Assembly: GCA_001780275.1 (NCBI GenBank)
Contig: MFGB01000005.1
Coordinates: 43,993 to 84,305 of the forward strand
Length of the DNA stretch: 40,313 bases
Reading direction: 5' to 3'
From: Candidatus Falkowbacteria bacterium RIFOXYA2_FULL_47_19
Lineage (GTDB): Bacteria; Patescibacteriota; Patescibacteriia; Patescibacteriales; UBA12075
Numbering within the stretch: the stretch's first letter is position 1; the number at the start of each line of letters is the position of its first letter. Below the pieces are notes generated by a model. The model made no database searches. It saw only the letters and a list, made by a program, of their open reading frames with translations, and was not told where the DNA came from. Below, in pieces: positions 1 through 8,156 of this stretch. Both the position numbers and the translations under genes were made by a program.

Positions 1-5
1 GTACC

Positions 6-1175
6 GTGCGGGAAAACCCCGGACGGGAACGGGGCGATCTGGTCGAGATCCTGCGCTACGTTCCCGGAGTTCAGGGGCGGCCCCCCGAACTCGAAAAGGC
101 CGTAGCTACGGCCCTGTCCTACGAGCGCGCTTTGGAGGCGGTCCGAAATCGGATCGGAAACAACCTCCTGTCGAATAATATTGAGCAGGAGGCGGCTGAA
201 ATCTCGAAAAGCGTCTTTTGCTCCCCGGCCCAGGCAAAACTGGCGATCTACGAGGTACAGAACGAGAAAGAAGAGAGCAGGAAGGCTAAGGCCGAGATTT
301 TCGATAATCTGCTGAAGCTGGCCCAAAAGCACGTTACAGCCAGAATGGCCGGGAATTTCAACTCGGACATCAAGGATGACGTGTATAAGGCCACCCAGCA
401 GATCGTCGCGGAAGCCTACGGCCGGAAGCGACTCGAAAATGACGAATTCCGCGCCCTCATGGCCGCGGTCAGGCAGGTTCTGGCTGAAGTCAGGGGGAAG
501 CTCGCGGCCGATCGCGAACAGGCGGCCAAAGACAAGGTCACCCGTGAAGCCGAAGAAAAGGCCAAAGCCGCCGTCCGGGAGAAATCCAGGAATGAGCGTC
601 TCGCTCTGATCAAGGACCGGATGTTCTTCGTCCGGCCCATCGGCAGCACCATGAACGGCTTCCCGGTTTTCCCGGTCGCGGATCGAGACGAAGCCGGGAT
701 GGTTTTCTCCGATCAGGAGAAGAGCCACGGCAAGGACCGGGTAACGGTCATGATCGGTAACGAATACTACACCATCACCCGAGCCACGAAGGGTGGTCGA
801 CTGGATTTCGCGCCCACTTCCAACCTGGAGGTGGCCACCCGAAAACCCGCCCCGGCCCGCAATGCCACCGACGCCACCCCCGCGCCCGCCCCGGCAGTCA
901 CTCTGCCGCAGCTCCAGACCCCGATGTGGGTCACGGCCGCCGACCAGAAGGTCGGCACCATCCGCGCCCATGTTCTCATGGGAGTGAATGGCACCGATGC
1001 GACTACGCTCTTCAATGGCCTCGCCGGCAAGATCAAAGCCGGGGAATATCTGGCCTGCATCAACGGCAATAAGGTCTCCATGCTTTATCGCATGGAAACC
1101 AAGGCCTTAGCCGCCATCGGCAACGGCCGCCAGGCGACCCGCGAAGAAAGGCGGGAAGCCAAGAAGGCCGCCTAG
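6..1175 (+). CDS. Hypothetical protein, GC-rich, possibly 5'-truncated
   Basis: I do not recognise this 389-residue protein. It starts here with GTG, but the frame stays open to the window edge, so the true start may lie upstream. Roughly residues 80-210 are charged and helical, rich in Lys, Glu and Ala, and look like a coiled coil. Residues about 210-265 look like a small beta-rich domain. A Pro/Ala-rich linker follows at about 280-300, then a second globular part and a basic tail. No signal peptide or membrane helix is seen. Its codons favour GCC, CCG and CGG, unlike the AT-rich genes after position 3300 but like the gene at 1778. It ends in front of a strong intrinsic terminator. An accessory or transferred origin is inferred from composition only. 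Confidence 0.7.
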   Translation: MRENPGRERGDLVEILRYVPGVQGRPPELEKAVATALSYERALEAVRNRIGNNLLSNNIEQEAAEISKSVFCSPAQAKLAIYEVQNEKEESRKAKAEIFDNLLKLAQKHVTARMAGNFNSDIKDDVYKATQQIVAEAYGRKRLENDEFRALMAAVRQVLAEVRGKLAADREQAAKDKVTREAEEKAKAAVREKSRNERLALIKDRMFFVRPIGSTMNGFPVFPVADRDEAGMVFSDQEKSHGKDRVTVMIGNEYYTITRATKGGRLDFAPTSNLEVATRKPAPARNATDATPAPAPAVTLPQLQTPMWVTAADQKVGTIRAHVLMGVNGTDATTLFNGLAGKIKAGEYLACINGNKVSMLYRMETKALAAIGNGRQATREERREAKKAA

Positions 1176-1204
1176 TAGTAGAGACCTTGCATGCAAGGTC
1201 CCTA
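1175..1204. repeat. 28-bp quasi-palindrome, GTAGAGAC-ended
   Basis: A near-perfect palindrome follows the stop codon: GTAGAGACCTTGCA faces TGCAAGGTCCCTAC with one mismatch and no loop. Its outer eight bases match those of the palindrome at 1276-1305 while the core differs, so the two look like members of one small palindromic repeat family. Confidence 0.6.
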
Positions 1205-1223
1205 CCGACAATAACAACTAACC

Positions 1224-1258
1224 CGCCCCGGCAACAAAAACCGGGGCGTTTTTTTATT
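1224..1258 (+). terminator. Intrinsic terminator of the first gene
   Basis: An 8-bp GC stem, CGCCCCGG paired with CCGGGGCG, with a 9-nt A-rich loop, is followed by an uninterrupted run of T. It ends transcription of the gene that stops at 1175. Confidence 0.9.
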
Positions 1259-1275
1259 TGCCTTTATTCTGACCC

Positions 1276-1305
1276 GGTAGAGACGCGATTAATCGCGTCT
1301 CTACC
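1276..1305. repeat. 30-bp perfect palindrome
   Basis: GGTAGAGACGCGATT is followed immediately by its exact reverse complement, giving 15-bp arms without a loop. It has no T-tract, so it is not an obvious terminator. It shares its outer GTAGAGAC with the quasi-palindrome at 1175-1204. Confidence 0.8.
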
Positions 1306-1370
1306 AGAATTTACGTTATTTAACCTTACATTAAACAAAAAATACTCATTAAAAATATATTAAAAATTCC

Positions 1371-1399
1371 TTGACAGTTACTATGAAATATGTTATGAT
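1371..1399 (+). promoter_or_regulatory. Strong sigma-70-type promoter
   Basis: TTGACA at 1371-1376 and TATGAT at 1394-1399 are separated by exactly 17 bp. Transcription would begin near 1406 and read through a structured leader into the small ORF at 1589 and the gene at 1778. Confidence 0.8.
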
Positions 1400-1428
1400 G
1401 TAGGATAAACCATTTCCCTACATTTTGT

Positions 1429-1473
1429 ATCCATGTTTTACTTCGGTAAATTTTATTGAAGTAAAACATGGAT
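1429..1473 (+). promoter_or_regulatory. 16-bp hairpin in the 5' leader
   Basis: ATCCATGTTTTACTTC (1429-1444) pairs perfectly with 1458-1473 across a 13-nt loop. It lies about 25 nt after the predicted transcription start and lacks a T-run, so it looks like a stabilising or regulatory leader structure and not a terminator. Confidence 0.6.
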
Positions 1474-1502
1474 GCAAACTATCCATTTTTAATAAAAAGA
1501 AT

Positions 1503-1552
1503 ATCCGCCAAAGCCAGCTTCGCTGACGGCGGATGCCTCGCTCACACGCGAG
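1503..1552. repeat. Pair of GC-rich hairpins
   Basis: Two adjacent stem-loops, TCCGCC...GGCGGA with an inner AGC-TTC-GCT turn, then GCCTCG...CGAGGC, lie within the leader. Similar TTCG-type GC hairpins occur at 8229-8270 and 10044-10076, which suggests a dispersed small repeat. Confidence 0.5.
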
Positions 1553-1588
1553 GCAAAACAAAAACCGCAAAAAATTAGGGAGAAAAAA

Positions 1589-1720
1589 GTGGAAAAACAA
1601 AAAGAAACAAAAACGGCACAAAAAAAAGAAGCACCGCGGCAATCTTGTCTTGATTGCCCCCTCACGAAGAACTCCAAAGGGGAATGCAATCCGACCTATT
1701 GCCCCAACATCCATCGGTAA
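1589..1720 (+). CDS. 43-residue Cys4 mini-protein
   Basis: This short frame starts with GTG behind a Shine-Dalgarno-like AGGGAG and encodes 43 residues. The first 17 are Lys/Glu/Gln-rich. The rest carries C20-x2-C23-x9-C33-x4-C38, a spacing that suggests a small zinc-binding knuckle. A competing 82-residue frame over the same DNA is almost pure Lys/Arg low complexity and less convincing. It lies in the leader transcript between the promoter at 1371 and the larger gene at 1778, 57 nt upstream of that start. Function is unknown. It could be a regulatory or adaptor peptide, or an unused frame. Coding status is an inference from the Cys pattern and the ribosome site. Confidence 0.5.
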   Translation: MEKQKETKTAQKKEAPRQSCLDCPLTKNSKGECNPTYCPNIHR

Positions 1721-1777
1721 GATCTTTACAATCAAACACCCACAACAACGATTTTTTAAAAAGAAAGGAAGTGTCTT

Positions 1778-3082
1778 ATGACACGAACTGAATCAGCTGA
1801 AAAAAGACTGGCGGAACTGTCCACTATGACCCAGGAGCAGCTGGCCGCGCTTTGCGCCAGCCAAGAGTGTGTCACAGATGTGACCACTCTAAATGAAAAA
1901 AACCTTATCCTCCACATCATGGGAGGAGAGGGTTATGACGTTGAGATCTTTGATGGGGATGTCGTCATCGTTGAATACGAAGACGACGAGCCGGTCGTTA
2001 CCGATACCGCCCCGGCCGTCAACCCCGCACTCCCTGAAATTACCACGACCATCAATCCCGCGCCTGCCGAAACCAAGTCCCCGGCGAAACCCGCCCCCAA
2101 GCCCAAGCTTTGGGTGGACGAAAAGGCCTTGGCAGACCCCAAGCTTTGCCCGCTCATCGTTGACGGCAAGGCCTGCGGCGCTGAAAAATTGGCGAAGCAC
2201 GATCTGTGTTCCGCCTGCCACAAAGCCCATGGCTGGTACGGCCGTAAAAAGGTCGCCGAAGCCAAGGATCGGGTGGCCAATCGGATCCCCACGGAACGGT
2301 TCGACTCCATTGTCGATACCGCCCAACCCTTGGTACGACACGATGACGGTGACGAGGATCTAGCCGCTTTGGCCCGGGTCATCGCCAAGAAGCCGGCGGA
2401 TCGACCCGAAACTTCCTGGCCGGACTTTTCGGACGTGGCCATGAGCGTCATTATGGCCGCCGCTCGGAAAGCCAGATACAACGTTGCGAAAAAGGCGGAA
2501 GTGAACGGCGAACGGTGGCAATGGACGTTGGACCAGATCCGTTCCATCCAGCCCGAAGGCCCGCTTGATCCCGGAGGCTTCAAATTGACCCATAAAACGG
2601 GTCCGATCACCCCGGCCATGATCCAGAGAGCCTGCCAGGTTATCTGGAGCGGGGACGAGGGGCTCAGGATCGAACCCCGCTGGAAGGAATGGGCCAAGGG
2701 AGCCGGCGAACTTTGCCGGCAGGAAGTATGCAAAACCTGGCCCGAAGAGGACGATCCCACCGGCCGTTCGATCGAAACGGATTTCTTCTCGGAAGATGAG
2801 ATCCGGCGCCGCGGCCTCGCCTATCAGGGCAAGCTTGTCACTCCCCGGATGATGGAGATCGCCTGCAAAAACGAGCGGTGGCGGCGCAAAGAAGCCGCTA
2901 AGCTCGCGCAGGAAAAGAAGTTTTTGGAACGCGCCAAAACCGCCAAAACCGGCGGCAACGGCAACGGTCAAAAACGCCGTGACAACGGCGGCCGTGACCG
3001 GTCTTACAAAGGCAAGGGCGGTTCGCATTACAGCCCCCCCCTGAAAAACGGGATCAGGGGACTGGAGAACCTTCCCAACTAG
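1778..3082 (+). CDS. Hypothetical zinc-knuckle protein with RGG-like tail
   Basis: I do not recognise this 434-residue protein. The ATG has a good ribosome site (AAAGGAAG). The N-terminal 70 residues form an acidic domain, followed by a Pro/Ala/Thr linker (about 70-110). C124, C133, C144 and C147 with H148 form a likely zinc knuckle. A mixed, Trp-rich region (about 200-360) follows. The last 50 residues are Gly, Asn, Arg and Lys rich (GGNGNGQKRR, GGRDRSYKGKGG), as in disordered nucleic-acid-binding tails. There is no signal peptide or membrane helix. High GC and codon choice match the gene at position 6, so the two probably share an origin. Nucleic-acid binding is inferred from the Cys cluster and basic Gly-rich tail only. 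Confidence 0.8.
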   Translation: MTRTESAEKRLAELSTMTQEQLAALCASQECVTDVTTLNEKNLILHIMGGEGYDVEIFDGDVVIVEYEDDEPVVTDTAPAVNPALPEITTTINPAPAETKSPAKPAPKPKLWVDEKALADPKLCPLIVDGKACGAEKLAKHDLCSACHKAHGWYGRKKVAEAKDRVANRIPTERFDSIVDTAQPLVRHDDGDEDLAALARVIAKKPADRPETSWPDFSDVAMSVIMAAARKARYNVAKKAEVNGERWQWTLDQIRSIQPEGPLDPGGFKLTHKTGPITPAMIQRACQVIWSGDEGLRIEPRWKEWAKGAGELCRQEVCKTWPEEDDPTGRSIETDFFSEDEIRRRGLAYQGKLVTPRMMEIACKNERWRRKEAAKLAQEKKFLERAKTAKTGGNGNGQKRRDNGGRDRSYKGKGGSHYSPPLKNGIRGLENLPN

Positions 3083-3096
3083 CCAAGAACCTTAAC

Positions 3097-3150
3097 CCCG
3101 TTCCCGGGAATCTGCAAAAGCAGATTTCTCGGGAACGGGTTTTTGTTTTT
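3097..3150 (+). terminator. Intrinsic terminator after 1778 gene
   Basis: CCCGTTCCCG (3097-3106) pairs with CGGGAACGGG (3130-3139), with an inner AATCTG/CAGATT stem, followed by a T-rich run. The T-run doubles as the -35 region of the next promoter. Confidence 0.9.
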
Positions 3151-3171
3151 TGGATCTCTTTGTGTTATAAT
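3143..3171 (+). promoter_or_regulatory. Promoter of the P-type ATPase operon
   Basis: TTGTTT (3143-3148) and a perfect TATAAT (3166-3171) are spaced 17 bp apart. The expected start near 3178 places the word-repeat stem-loop at 3178-3302 in the 5' untranslated region. Confidence 0.65.
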
Positions 3172-3177
3172 AATATT

Positions 3178-3302
3178 TAGCTTATAGCTTATAGGTTTTA
3201 GCTTATAGAGGGCGAAACGGTTTGTGTTTTAGTAAGATCATTAATTATCAACCTAAAAGCTATAAGCTAATAGCTATAACCTAAAAGCAATAAGCTAAGC
3301 TA
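3178..3302. repeat. Long imperfect inverted repeat, AGCTATAAGCTAA word family
   Basis: The left arm 3178-3208 is made of tandem TAGCTTATAG-like words. The right arm 3251-3302 is made of the complementary AGCTATAAGCTAA-like words. The same words return at 32991-33027 (before rplU) and 34421-34514 (between ybaB and dnaB). It fills the gap between terminator and ATPase start. Confidence 0.75.
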
Positions 3303-3305
3303 AAA

Positions 3306-6014
3306 ATGATCACCTGCCATCACCTTAAAATAAAAACCTGCCTGAACGAACTTAAGACGGAAGCTACCGGCTTAACATGGGAGGAGGCGGAAAAACGGCT
3401 AAATAAATACGGTTTTAACGAATTGGCCAAGGAAATGCCGGTCAGCCGTTTTAATGTATTTATCTCTCAATTCAAAAATCCTTTAGCCTATGTTCTGGTG
3501 ATTGCCGGAACCCTATCCGTGGTTTTGGGCAGTTATATAGACTCAGCGGTCATATTCGGAGCCGTGATCTTAAATTCGATCATCGGCTTTATTCAGGAGA
3601 ATAAAGCCAATCAGGCCATCGCGAAGTTGAAGAATCTGGTCGAGCACAAGGCCGTGGTATTGCGGGACGGACGCGATATAACGATAAACAGCCGGCGTGT
3701 GACGATAGGCGATATCGTGCTCATAAAGGCCGGCAATAAGATACCGGCGGACGCGCGCCTGATCGAAGCGATAGACCTTAAGGTCAACGAAGCCTCTTTG
3801 ACCGGAGAATCCCTGCCATCGTCGAAAAGGACCGAGGTAATACCCGAAGGAGCGGCTTTAGCCGACCGGGAAAATATGATTTATGCCGGCACTTTAGCCG
3901 TAGAGGGTCTGGGGAAGGCGGTTGTTACCGGCGTAGGAACGTCCACTGAGATCGGTAAGATCGCCGAACTGGTGGCGGCCACCGGAGAAGGAAAAACCCC
4001 TTTGCAGCTTCGCCTGGATAAATTCAGCCGGTTTTTAGGATTGATTTTCGGGGTTATTTGCGTTTTAGTGGTAATAATCGGACTCCTCCAAAAACGGGGA
4101 TTTCTCGAGATGGTCGAGACCGGCGTGGCGATCGGCGTAGCCTCGATTCCGGAAGGACTGACCATGTCCGTTACTTTCATATTGGCCCTGGGCATGCAGC
4201 GGATACTGAAAAAAAGGGCATTGACCAGAAAGCTTATCGCCGCAGAAACCTTAGGTTCGACCACGGTCATCTGCACGGATAAAACCGGCACCCTGACCGA
4301 AGGCAATATGCATGTGGCGCATATCGTTATCGGGGAAAAAGAATTCGAAATGGACAATCCTGGTACGCGCCAGGAGACCCAGGAAGCGAAAACCGTCAGT
4401 CTTGCCCTGCAGACGGCCATGATGTGCAACGATTCGATAATCGAGAACCCCGACGATGAGCTGGCCAGCTGGCGTTTTATCGGCACACCGACCGAGAACG
4501 CCCTTCTTTCCGCCGCCATCCAGTCGGGACTTCGCCGGGAAGAGCTTTTAAAGATAGAGCCCCAGGTAGATGAATTGCCTTTTAGCAGCGAAAAAAAATT
4601 CATGTTAAGCCTGCACCGGATAGAAGACGGCGAATATATACTTTACGAAAAAGGAGCGCCGGAAAAATTATTGGACAAGTCCGTCAAATATCATCACCAC
4701 GGCGGCGTCCGTCCTTTGGATAAAGCCGCCAGGGAAAACCTCGACCGGACCTACCAGGGACTGACCAGCCGCGGCCTAAGGGTTGTCGGATTGGCTGTCA
4801 GGGAATTTAAAGAAGAAGCGGAATTAAAAGCGGGCGGTATCGATTGGGGAGAAATTGACCGTGATCTGACCTTTATCGGTTTTATCGCCATAAAGGATCC
4901 TCTCCGGAAGGAGGCCAAAGAAACGATAAAACTTTGTATCCGGGCGGGAATAAGACCCGTGATAATTACCGGCGACCATAAGCTTACCGCCAAGGCCATA
5001 GCCCAGGAAGTCGGGCTTAAAGCTAAAGAAGAAAACGTCGTTACCGGCGAGGAATTAGACAAGTTAAGCGACGAAAAATTCGGAAAATTAATAAAAAAGA
5101 TCGATGTTTACGCCCGGGTAAGCCCGCACCATAAGCTTAGGATCGTAACCGCCCTGCAGGCGAAAGGGGAGGTGGTGGCCATGACCGGAGACGGAATTAA
5201 CGATTCTCCGGCCTTGAAGGCGGCTGATATCGGCATTTCTCTGGGCACGGGCACGGATATCGCCAAGGAAACTTCCGATATTGTCCTTTTGGATAATAAT
5301 TTTAAAACGATCGTAGCCGCCGTGGAACAAGGCCGGGTAATCTTTGAAAATATCAGGAAAGTCATAACCTATCTTATTTCCGACAGCTTTTCCGAGGTAA
5401 CGGTCATTATCGGCACGATTCTCGCTGCGGCGATTTTAAATCGCGATATTCCCTTAGCCCTTCTGCCCACGCAAATATTGTGGATAAATATAGTTAACGA
5501 CAGTCTGCCGCATTTTTCACTGGCTTTCGAAAAGGGGGATGAGCTGATAATGCGGGAAAAGCCCATAAAAAAGCAAGAGCCAGTAATGAACGATATAATG
5601 AAAATAATAATTTTCGGAGCGGGACCGATCCGGGCGATCATAATATTTTCTGTTTTTCTCATGATGTTTTTTATAATGCCTTTGGGTGAAATCGATTATA
5701 TGCGCACCGTAATTTTCGCCATCCTCGGAATAAGCAGTCTCGTGTCTATATTCAGTCTGCGCGATCTTAAGAATCCGGTCTGGAAGACAAATCCTTTTTC
5801 AAATTCGTATCTATTGGGATCGGTCGCTCTAAGCGCGGCCCTGCTGCTTTTAGGAATATACTGGGGCCCCCTGCAGATGGTTTTAGGCACCGCTCCCCTG
5901 AAAGTCGGCGGATGGTATATAGTTATCGTGATAAGCTTATTAACGATGCTCATCATAGAAATGGCCAAATTCAGCTTTGTGCCCGATAAAAAATGGCGTA
6001 AAATAAATGATTGA
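3306..6014 (+). CDS. P2-type cation-transporting ATPase (Ca2+-like)
   Basis: This membrane ATPase of 902 residues most likely pumps Ca2+ or a related cation out of the cytoplasm. It has the N-terminal cation-ATPase domain, TGES at 166-169 (actuator), IPEGL at 281-285 in M4, the phosphorylated Asp of DKTGTLT at D325, a nucleotide domain, and TGDGINDSP from about 627. M6 reads WINIVNDSLP (726-735). It keeps the Asn and Asp equivalent to SERCA Ca2+ ligands but has Asn where SERCA has Thr. M5 contains SDSFSEV, keeping the ligand Glu. These fit a Ca2+-type P2A pump, though Mn2+ or a mono-valent ion cannot be ruled out. There is no Shine-Dalgarno site. The downstream DivIC-like gene follows directly. 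Confidence 0.93.
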   Translation: MITCHHLKIKTCLNELKTEATGLTWEEAEKRLNKYGFNELAKEMPVSRFNVFISQFKNPLAYVLVIAGTLSVVLGSYIDSAVIFGAVILNSIIGFIQENKANQAIAKLKNLVEHKAVVLRDGRDITINSRRVTIGDIVLIKAGNKIPADARLIEAIDLKVNEASLTGESLPSSKRTEVIPEGAALADRENMIYAGTLAVEGLGKAVVTGVGTSTEIGKIAELVAATGEGKTPLQLRLDKFSRFLGLIFGVICVLVVIIGLLQKRGFLEMVETGVAIGVASIPEGLTMSVTFILALGMQRILKKRALTRKLIAAETLGSTTVICTDKTGTLTEGNMHVAHIVIGEKEFEMDNPGTRQETQEAKTVSLALQTAMMCNDSIIENPDDELASWRFIGTPTENALLSAAIQSGLRREELLKIEPQVDELPFSSEKKFMLSLHRIEDGEYILYEKGAPEKLLDKSVKYHHHGGVRPLDKAARENLDRTYQGLTSRGLRVVGLAVREFKEEAELKAGGIDWGEIDRDLTFIGFIAIKDPLRKEAKETIKLCIRAGIRPVIITGDHKLTAKAIAQEVGLKAKEENVVTGEELDKLSDEKFGKLIKKIDVYARVSPHHKLRIVTALQAKGEVVAMTGDGINDSPALKAADIGISLGTGTDIAKETSDIVLLDNNFKTIVAAVEQGRVIFENIRKVITYLISDSFSEVTVIIGTILAAAILNRDIPLALLPTQILWINIVNDSLPHFSLAFEKGDELIMREKPIKKQEPVMNDIMKIIIFGAGPIRAIIIFSVFLMMFFIMPLGEIDYMRTVIFAILGISSLVSIFSLRDLKNPVWKTNPFSNSYLLGSVALSAALLLLGIYWGPLQMVLGTAPLKVGGWYIVIVISLLTMLIIEMAKFSFVPDKKWRKIND

Positions 6015-6022
6015 TCCTGAAC

Positions 6023-6436
6023 ATGATCAAAGATAAAAAAAATTTTTTAAGATCCGTATTTTCAAGCCAGATAACATTGACCGTTGTCGGTTTTCTTATT
6101 GTTATCGGCATTAGCATACCGTTGGCGAAAAACGTCAGCAAACAATACAGGATCGGAAAGGAAATAAAAGAACTGGAAAAGGAGATTTCCTATCTTGAAA
6201 ACAGTAATTCGGAATTGCAGCGATTAGTGAAATATCTGGAATCGGACCAGTTCGCCCTGGAACAGGCAAGATCGAACCTGAATTATAAGCAGCCGGGAGA
6301 AGAGGTTGTGGTCATAAAAAATGACGATAGCCGTGATGGCGAAAAGCCGGCGGATACAGCGGCCGGCGGAACGAAAAGCGGAGTGATCGAAGCGAAAAGC
6401 AACCCCGGGAAATGGTGGTATTATTTTTTTAATTAG
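6023..6436 (+). CDS. DivIC/FtsB-like septum formation initiator
   Basis: A 137-residue bitopic membrane protein: a short basic N-terminus, one membrane helix at about 15-35, then a heptad-like coiled coil (about 42-80, KEIKELEKEISYLENSNSEL) ending in ARSNLNYKQPGEEVVV, typical of the DivIC/FtsB family that links late divisome proteins. A variable Gly/Lys tail follows. I chose ATG 6023 over TTG 6011, which would overlap the previous stop and add only four residues. It sits 8 nt after the ATPase stop and 17 nt before the next gene, so it is probably cotranscribed with both. Confidence 0.85.
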   Translation: MIKDKKNFLRSVFSSQITLTVVGFLIVIGISIPLAKNVSKQYRIGKEIKELEKEISYLENSNSELQRLVKYLESDQFALEQARSNLNYKQPGEEVVVIKNDDSRDGEKPADTAAGGTKSGVIEAKSNPGKWWYYFFN

Positions 6437-6453
6437 ACAAAAAAAGAATAATT

Positions 6454-7902
6454 ATGTCCAATAAGCAGATCGATGGGATAACTAAATTAAGCCGGGAAGA
6501 AATGGAGAAATCCAGAAAGATAGTTTTGGATTTTGTTGAAGAGGAAATGAGATCGAAAAAAGAAGCCGTCCCAGCGTCGGCAAAAGAGAAAAACAAGCTT
6601 GTAGACGGGCTTTTTAACAGTGTTTCCAGGGTAAAAAGCAAAGAAACGCCTAAGCCGGCCGTTTCAGAGCGCAAAGAAGCGCCCGCGGAAGAAACGAAAA
6701 AACCGATATCTTCATCCAGGCGGTTCATGGATATCGCTAAAGCGCCGGCGGCAAAAAAGCCGGAGATCCACCGGGAATCAAAAGCGGAGATCGAGAAAAG
6801 GAATCAGTTGAAGAAAATCTGGAAAAATGAAATGTCGGAAGTTTTAGGGCAAGAGAGTGAAGTTGCCCCGGCTATAGCGGATGAGGCGGCGCGGACAAAG
6901 GAAATGATCGAAAAAGAAAAGAAGGAAAAGGCGGAGAGGGAAAGAAGAGAGAAAGAAGAGTTAAAGCGAAACCAAAGAGAAAAAGAGGAGGAGGAGGACA
7001 GGGCCAGACGGGCAAAGAAAGCGGCCGCTCAGAGGGCGCGTGAAGAAGAGGAAAAGAGAAAACAAAAGGCAGGCGAAGAAGAGGAAAAGAGAAGGCGAAA
7101 TAAGCGCGCTGAAGCGAAAAGGGACAGGCGGGAAAAAATAATGCGCCTCAGGAAAATCCTGTCCGGATACGGCCGCTATCTTTTAAGATCACTCTTCTTG
7201 GCGGGTAAAACCGCTTTGTATCGGTTTCTGCTTATTTTCCTGGTTTTTATTTTCCTCTATTCCGTTTTCGCCATCATGCTTTTAAAATTCGGGGCGGATA
7301 ACGCGTTTACCAGATATATCGCCGGTTATGTGCCGGTTCCGGCTTTGGTCGCCAACGGTGATGTCATAGAATATTATAAATACGTCGATATCAAGAATAG
7401 TTTGAAAGACAAGGCGGCGGATCAGAAAAAACTTGACGAGATAACCAGGCTGGCGGTAATAAAAGAGATCATAGTGGGCAATCTCATGCGGGAGTACGGC
7501 ATCGCCGGGACCGACAATTTGACGGACAGGATAAACGGGAGCATTGTTTTCGACAGCAGCAAGAATATGGTGGCCCTTAACCGCGTAATGAAGATAAAAA
7601 AACTTATAGATTCAGGAGAGGATTTTATCCGTACCGCCACGCGTTACGGCGATGACCTGGGGCCGTTAACCATCGACGCAAACAACCGGTATGATCATGA
7701 TTATTACGACAAGCTGGCCGGCCTGGAAACGAACGAGACGAGCGAGATCATTGTTGATAAGGATGGTTACTACATATTCCATGTTTTCGGGAAAACGGCG
7801 GAGAAAACAGACTTAAGCTATGTAGTTGTCCGTCCCGTATTATTCGAAGAATATGTGGAAGAGACTGTCATGAGCTATCATGTTTGGAGTCTGGTGGACT
7901 GA
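6454..7902 (+). CDS. Membrane-anchored PpiC/SurA-like protein with charged cytoplasmic coil
   Basis: The 482-residue protein has a long cytoplasmic N-terminus. From about 145 to 235 it is an almost uninterrupted Glu/Lys/Arg helix. A membrane helix follows near 257-280 and then an external domain. The external part matches the SurA-N plus parvulin layout: a helical segment (about 320-385), then GEDFIRTATRYGDD, YYDKLAGLETNETSEII and DGYYIFHVFGK, the conserved frame of PpiC-type prolyl isomerases. The Gly-rich centre of the family is shortened, so it may be a chaperone without isomerase activity. It follows the DivIC-like gene, which hints at folding or assembly of envelope proteins. The role is inferred. 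Confidence 0.75.
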   Translation: MSNKQIDGITKLSREEMEKSRKIVLDFVEEEMRSKKEAVPASAKEKNKLVDGLFNSVSRVKSKETPKPAVSERKEAPAEETKKPISSSRRFMDIAKAPAAKKPEIHRESKAEIEKRNQLKKIWKNEMSEVLGQESEVAPAIADEAARTKEMIEKEKKEKAERERREKEELKRNQREKEEEEDRARRAKKAAAQRAREEEEKRKQKAGEEEEKRRRNKRAEAKRDRREKIMRLRKILSGYGRYLLRSLFLAGKTALYRFLLIFLVFIFLYSVFAIMLLKFGADNAFTRYIAGYVPVPALVANGDVIEYYKYVDIKNSLKDKAADQKKLDEITRLAVIKEIIVGNLMREYGIAGTDNLTDRINGSIVFDSSKNMVALNRVMKIKKLIDSGEDFIRTATRYGDDLGPLTIDANNRYDHDYYDKLAGLETNETSEIIVDKDGYYIFHVFGKTAEKTDLSYVVVRPVLFEEYVEETVMSYHVWSLVD

Positions 7903-7929
7903 AACGGTGCATAAGATTTATCCTCATTT

Positions 7930-7960
7930 AAAAAAGAATGCCATAAGACATTCTTTTTTT
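7930..7960. terminator. Intrinsic terminator
   Basis: AAAAAAGAATG and CATTCTTTTTT pair around an 8-nt loop, with T-runs on both strands. It can end both the operon from the left and the tRNA unit from the right. Confidence 0.8.
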
Positions 7961-7977
7961 ATAAGCATATACGACTG

Positions 7978-8050
7978 AGCCGGAGACGAGACTTGAACTC
8001 GTGACCTCTGCTTTACGAAAGCATTGCTCTACCAACTGAGCTACTCCGGC
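7978..8050 (-). tRNA. tRNA-Thr (anticodon CGT)
   Basis: Read on the minus strand, acceptor GCCGGAG pairs with CTCCGGC. The D-arm AGCTCAGTTGGTAGAGC, the anticodon loop TTCGTAA and the T-arm with GTTCAAGTC are all present. The anticodon CGT reads ACG codons. CCA is not encoded. Confidence 0.93.
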
Positions 8051-8058
8051 CTTGATTT

Positions 8059-8144
8059 ACATTTGACCTTTGACATTTAACCTTTAACATCTGATACTTA
8101 ATGATTTAGCTTAAGTTTCACGTCAAATGTCAGGTGTCAAATGT
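8059..8144. repeat. Imperfect inverted repeat, TTTGACATTT word family
   Basis: The left arm 8059-8082 (ACATTTGACC, TTGACATTTAACC) faces the right arm 8121-8144 (CGTCAAATGTCAGG, TGTCAAATGT). It fills the space between the two tRNA genes. The word TTGACATTTAACATTT also occurs at 36478-36500. Confidence 0.75.
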
Positions 8145-8156
8145 ATAGTAATAATG

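Noticed and set aside
1533..1781. 82-codon Lys/Arg-rich frame
   Set aside because: It is low-complexity, lacks a ribosome site, and overlaps the more protein-like Cys4 frame at 1589-1720 and the start of the gene at 1778.
1889..3028. Several long frames on the minus strand opposite the 434-residue gene
   Set aside because: They are shadows caused by GC-rich codons. They have no ribosome sites, and the plus-strand gene has a good start and terminator.
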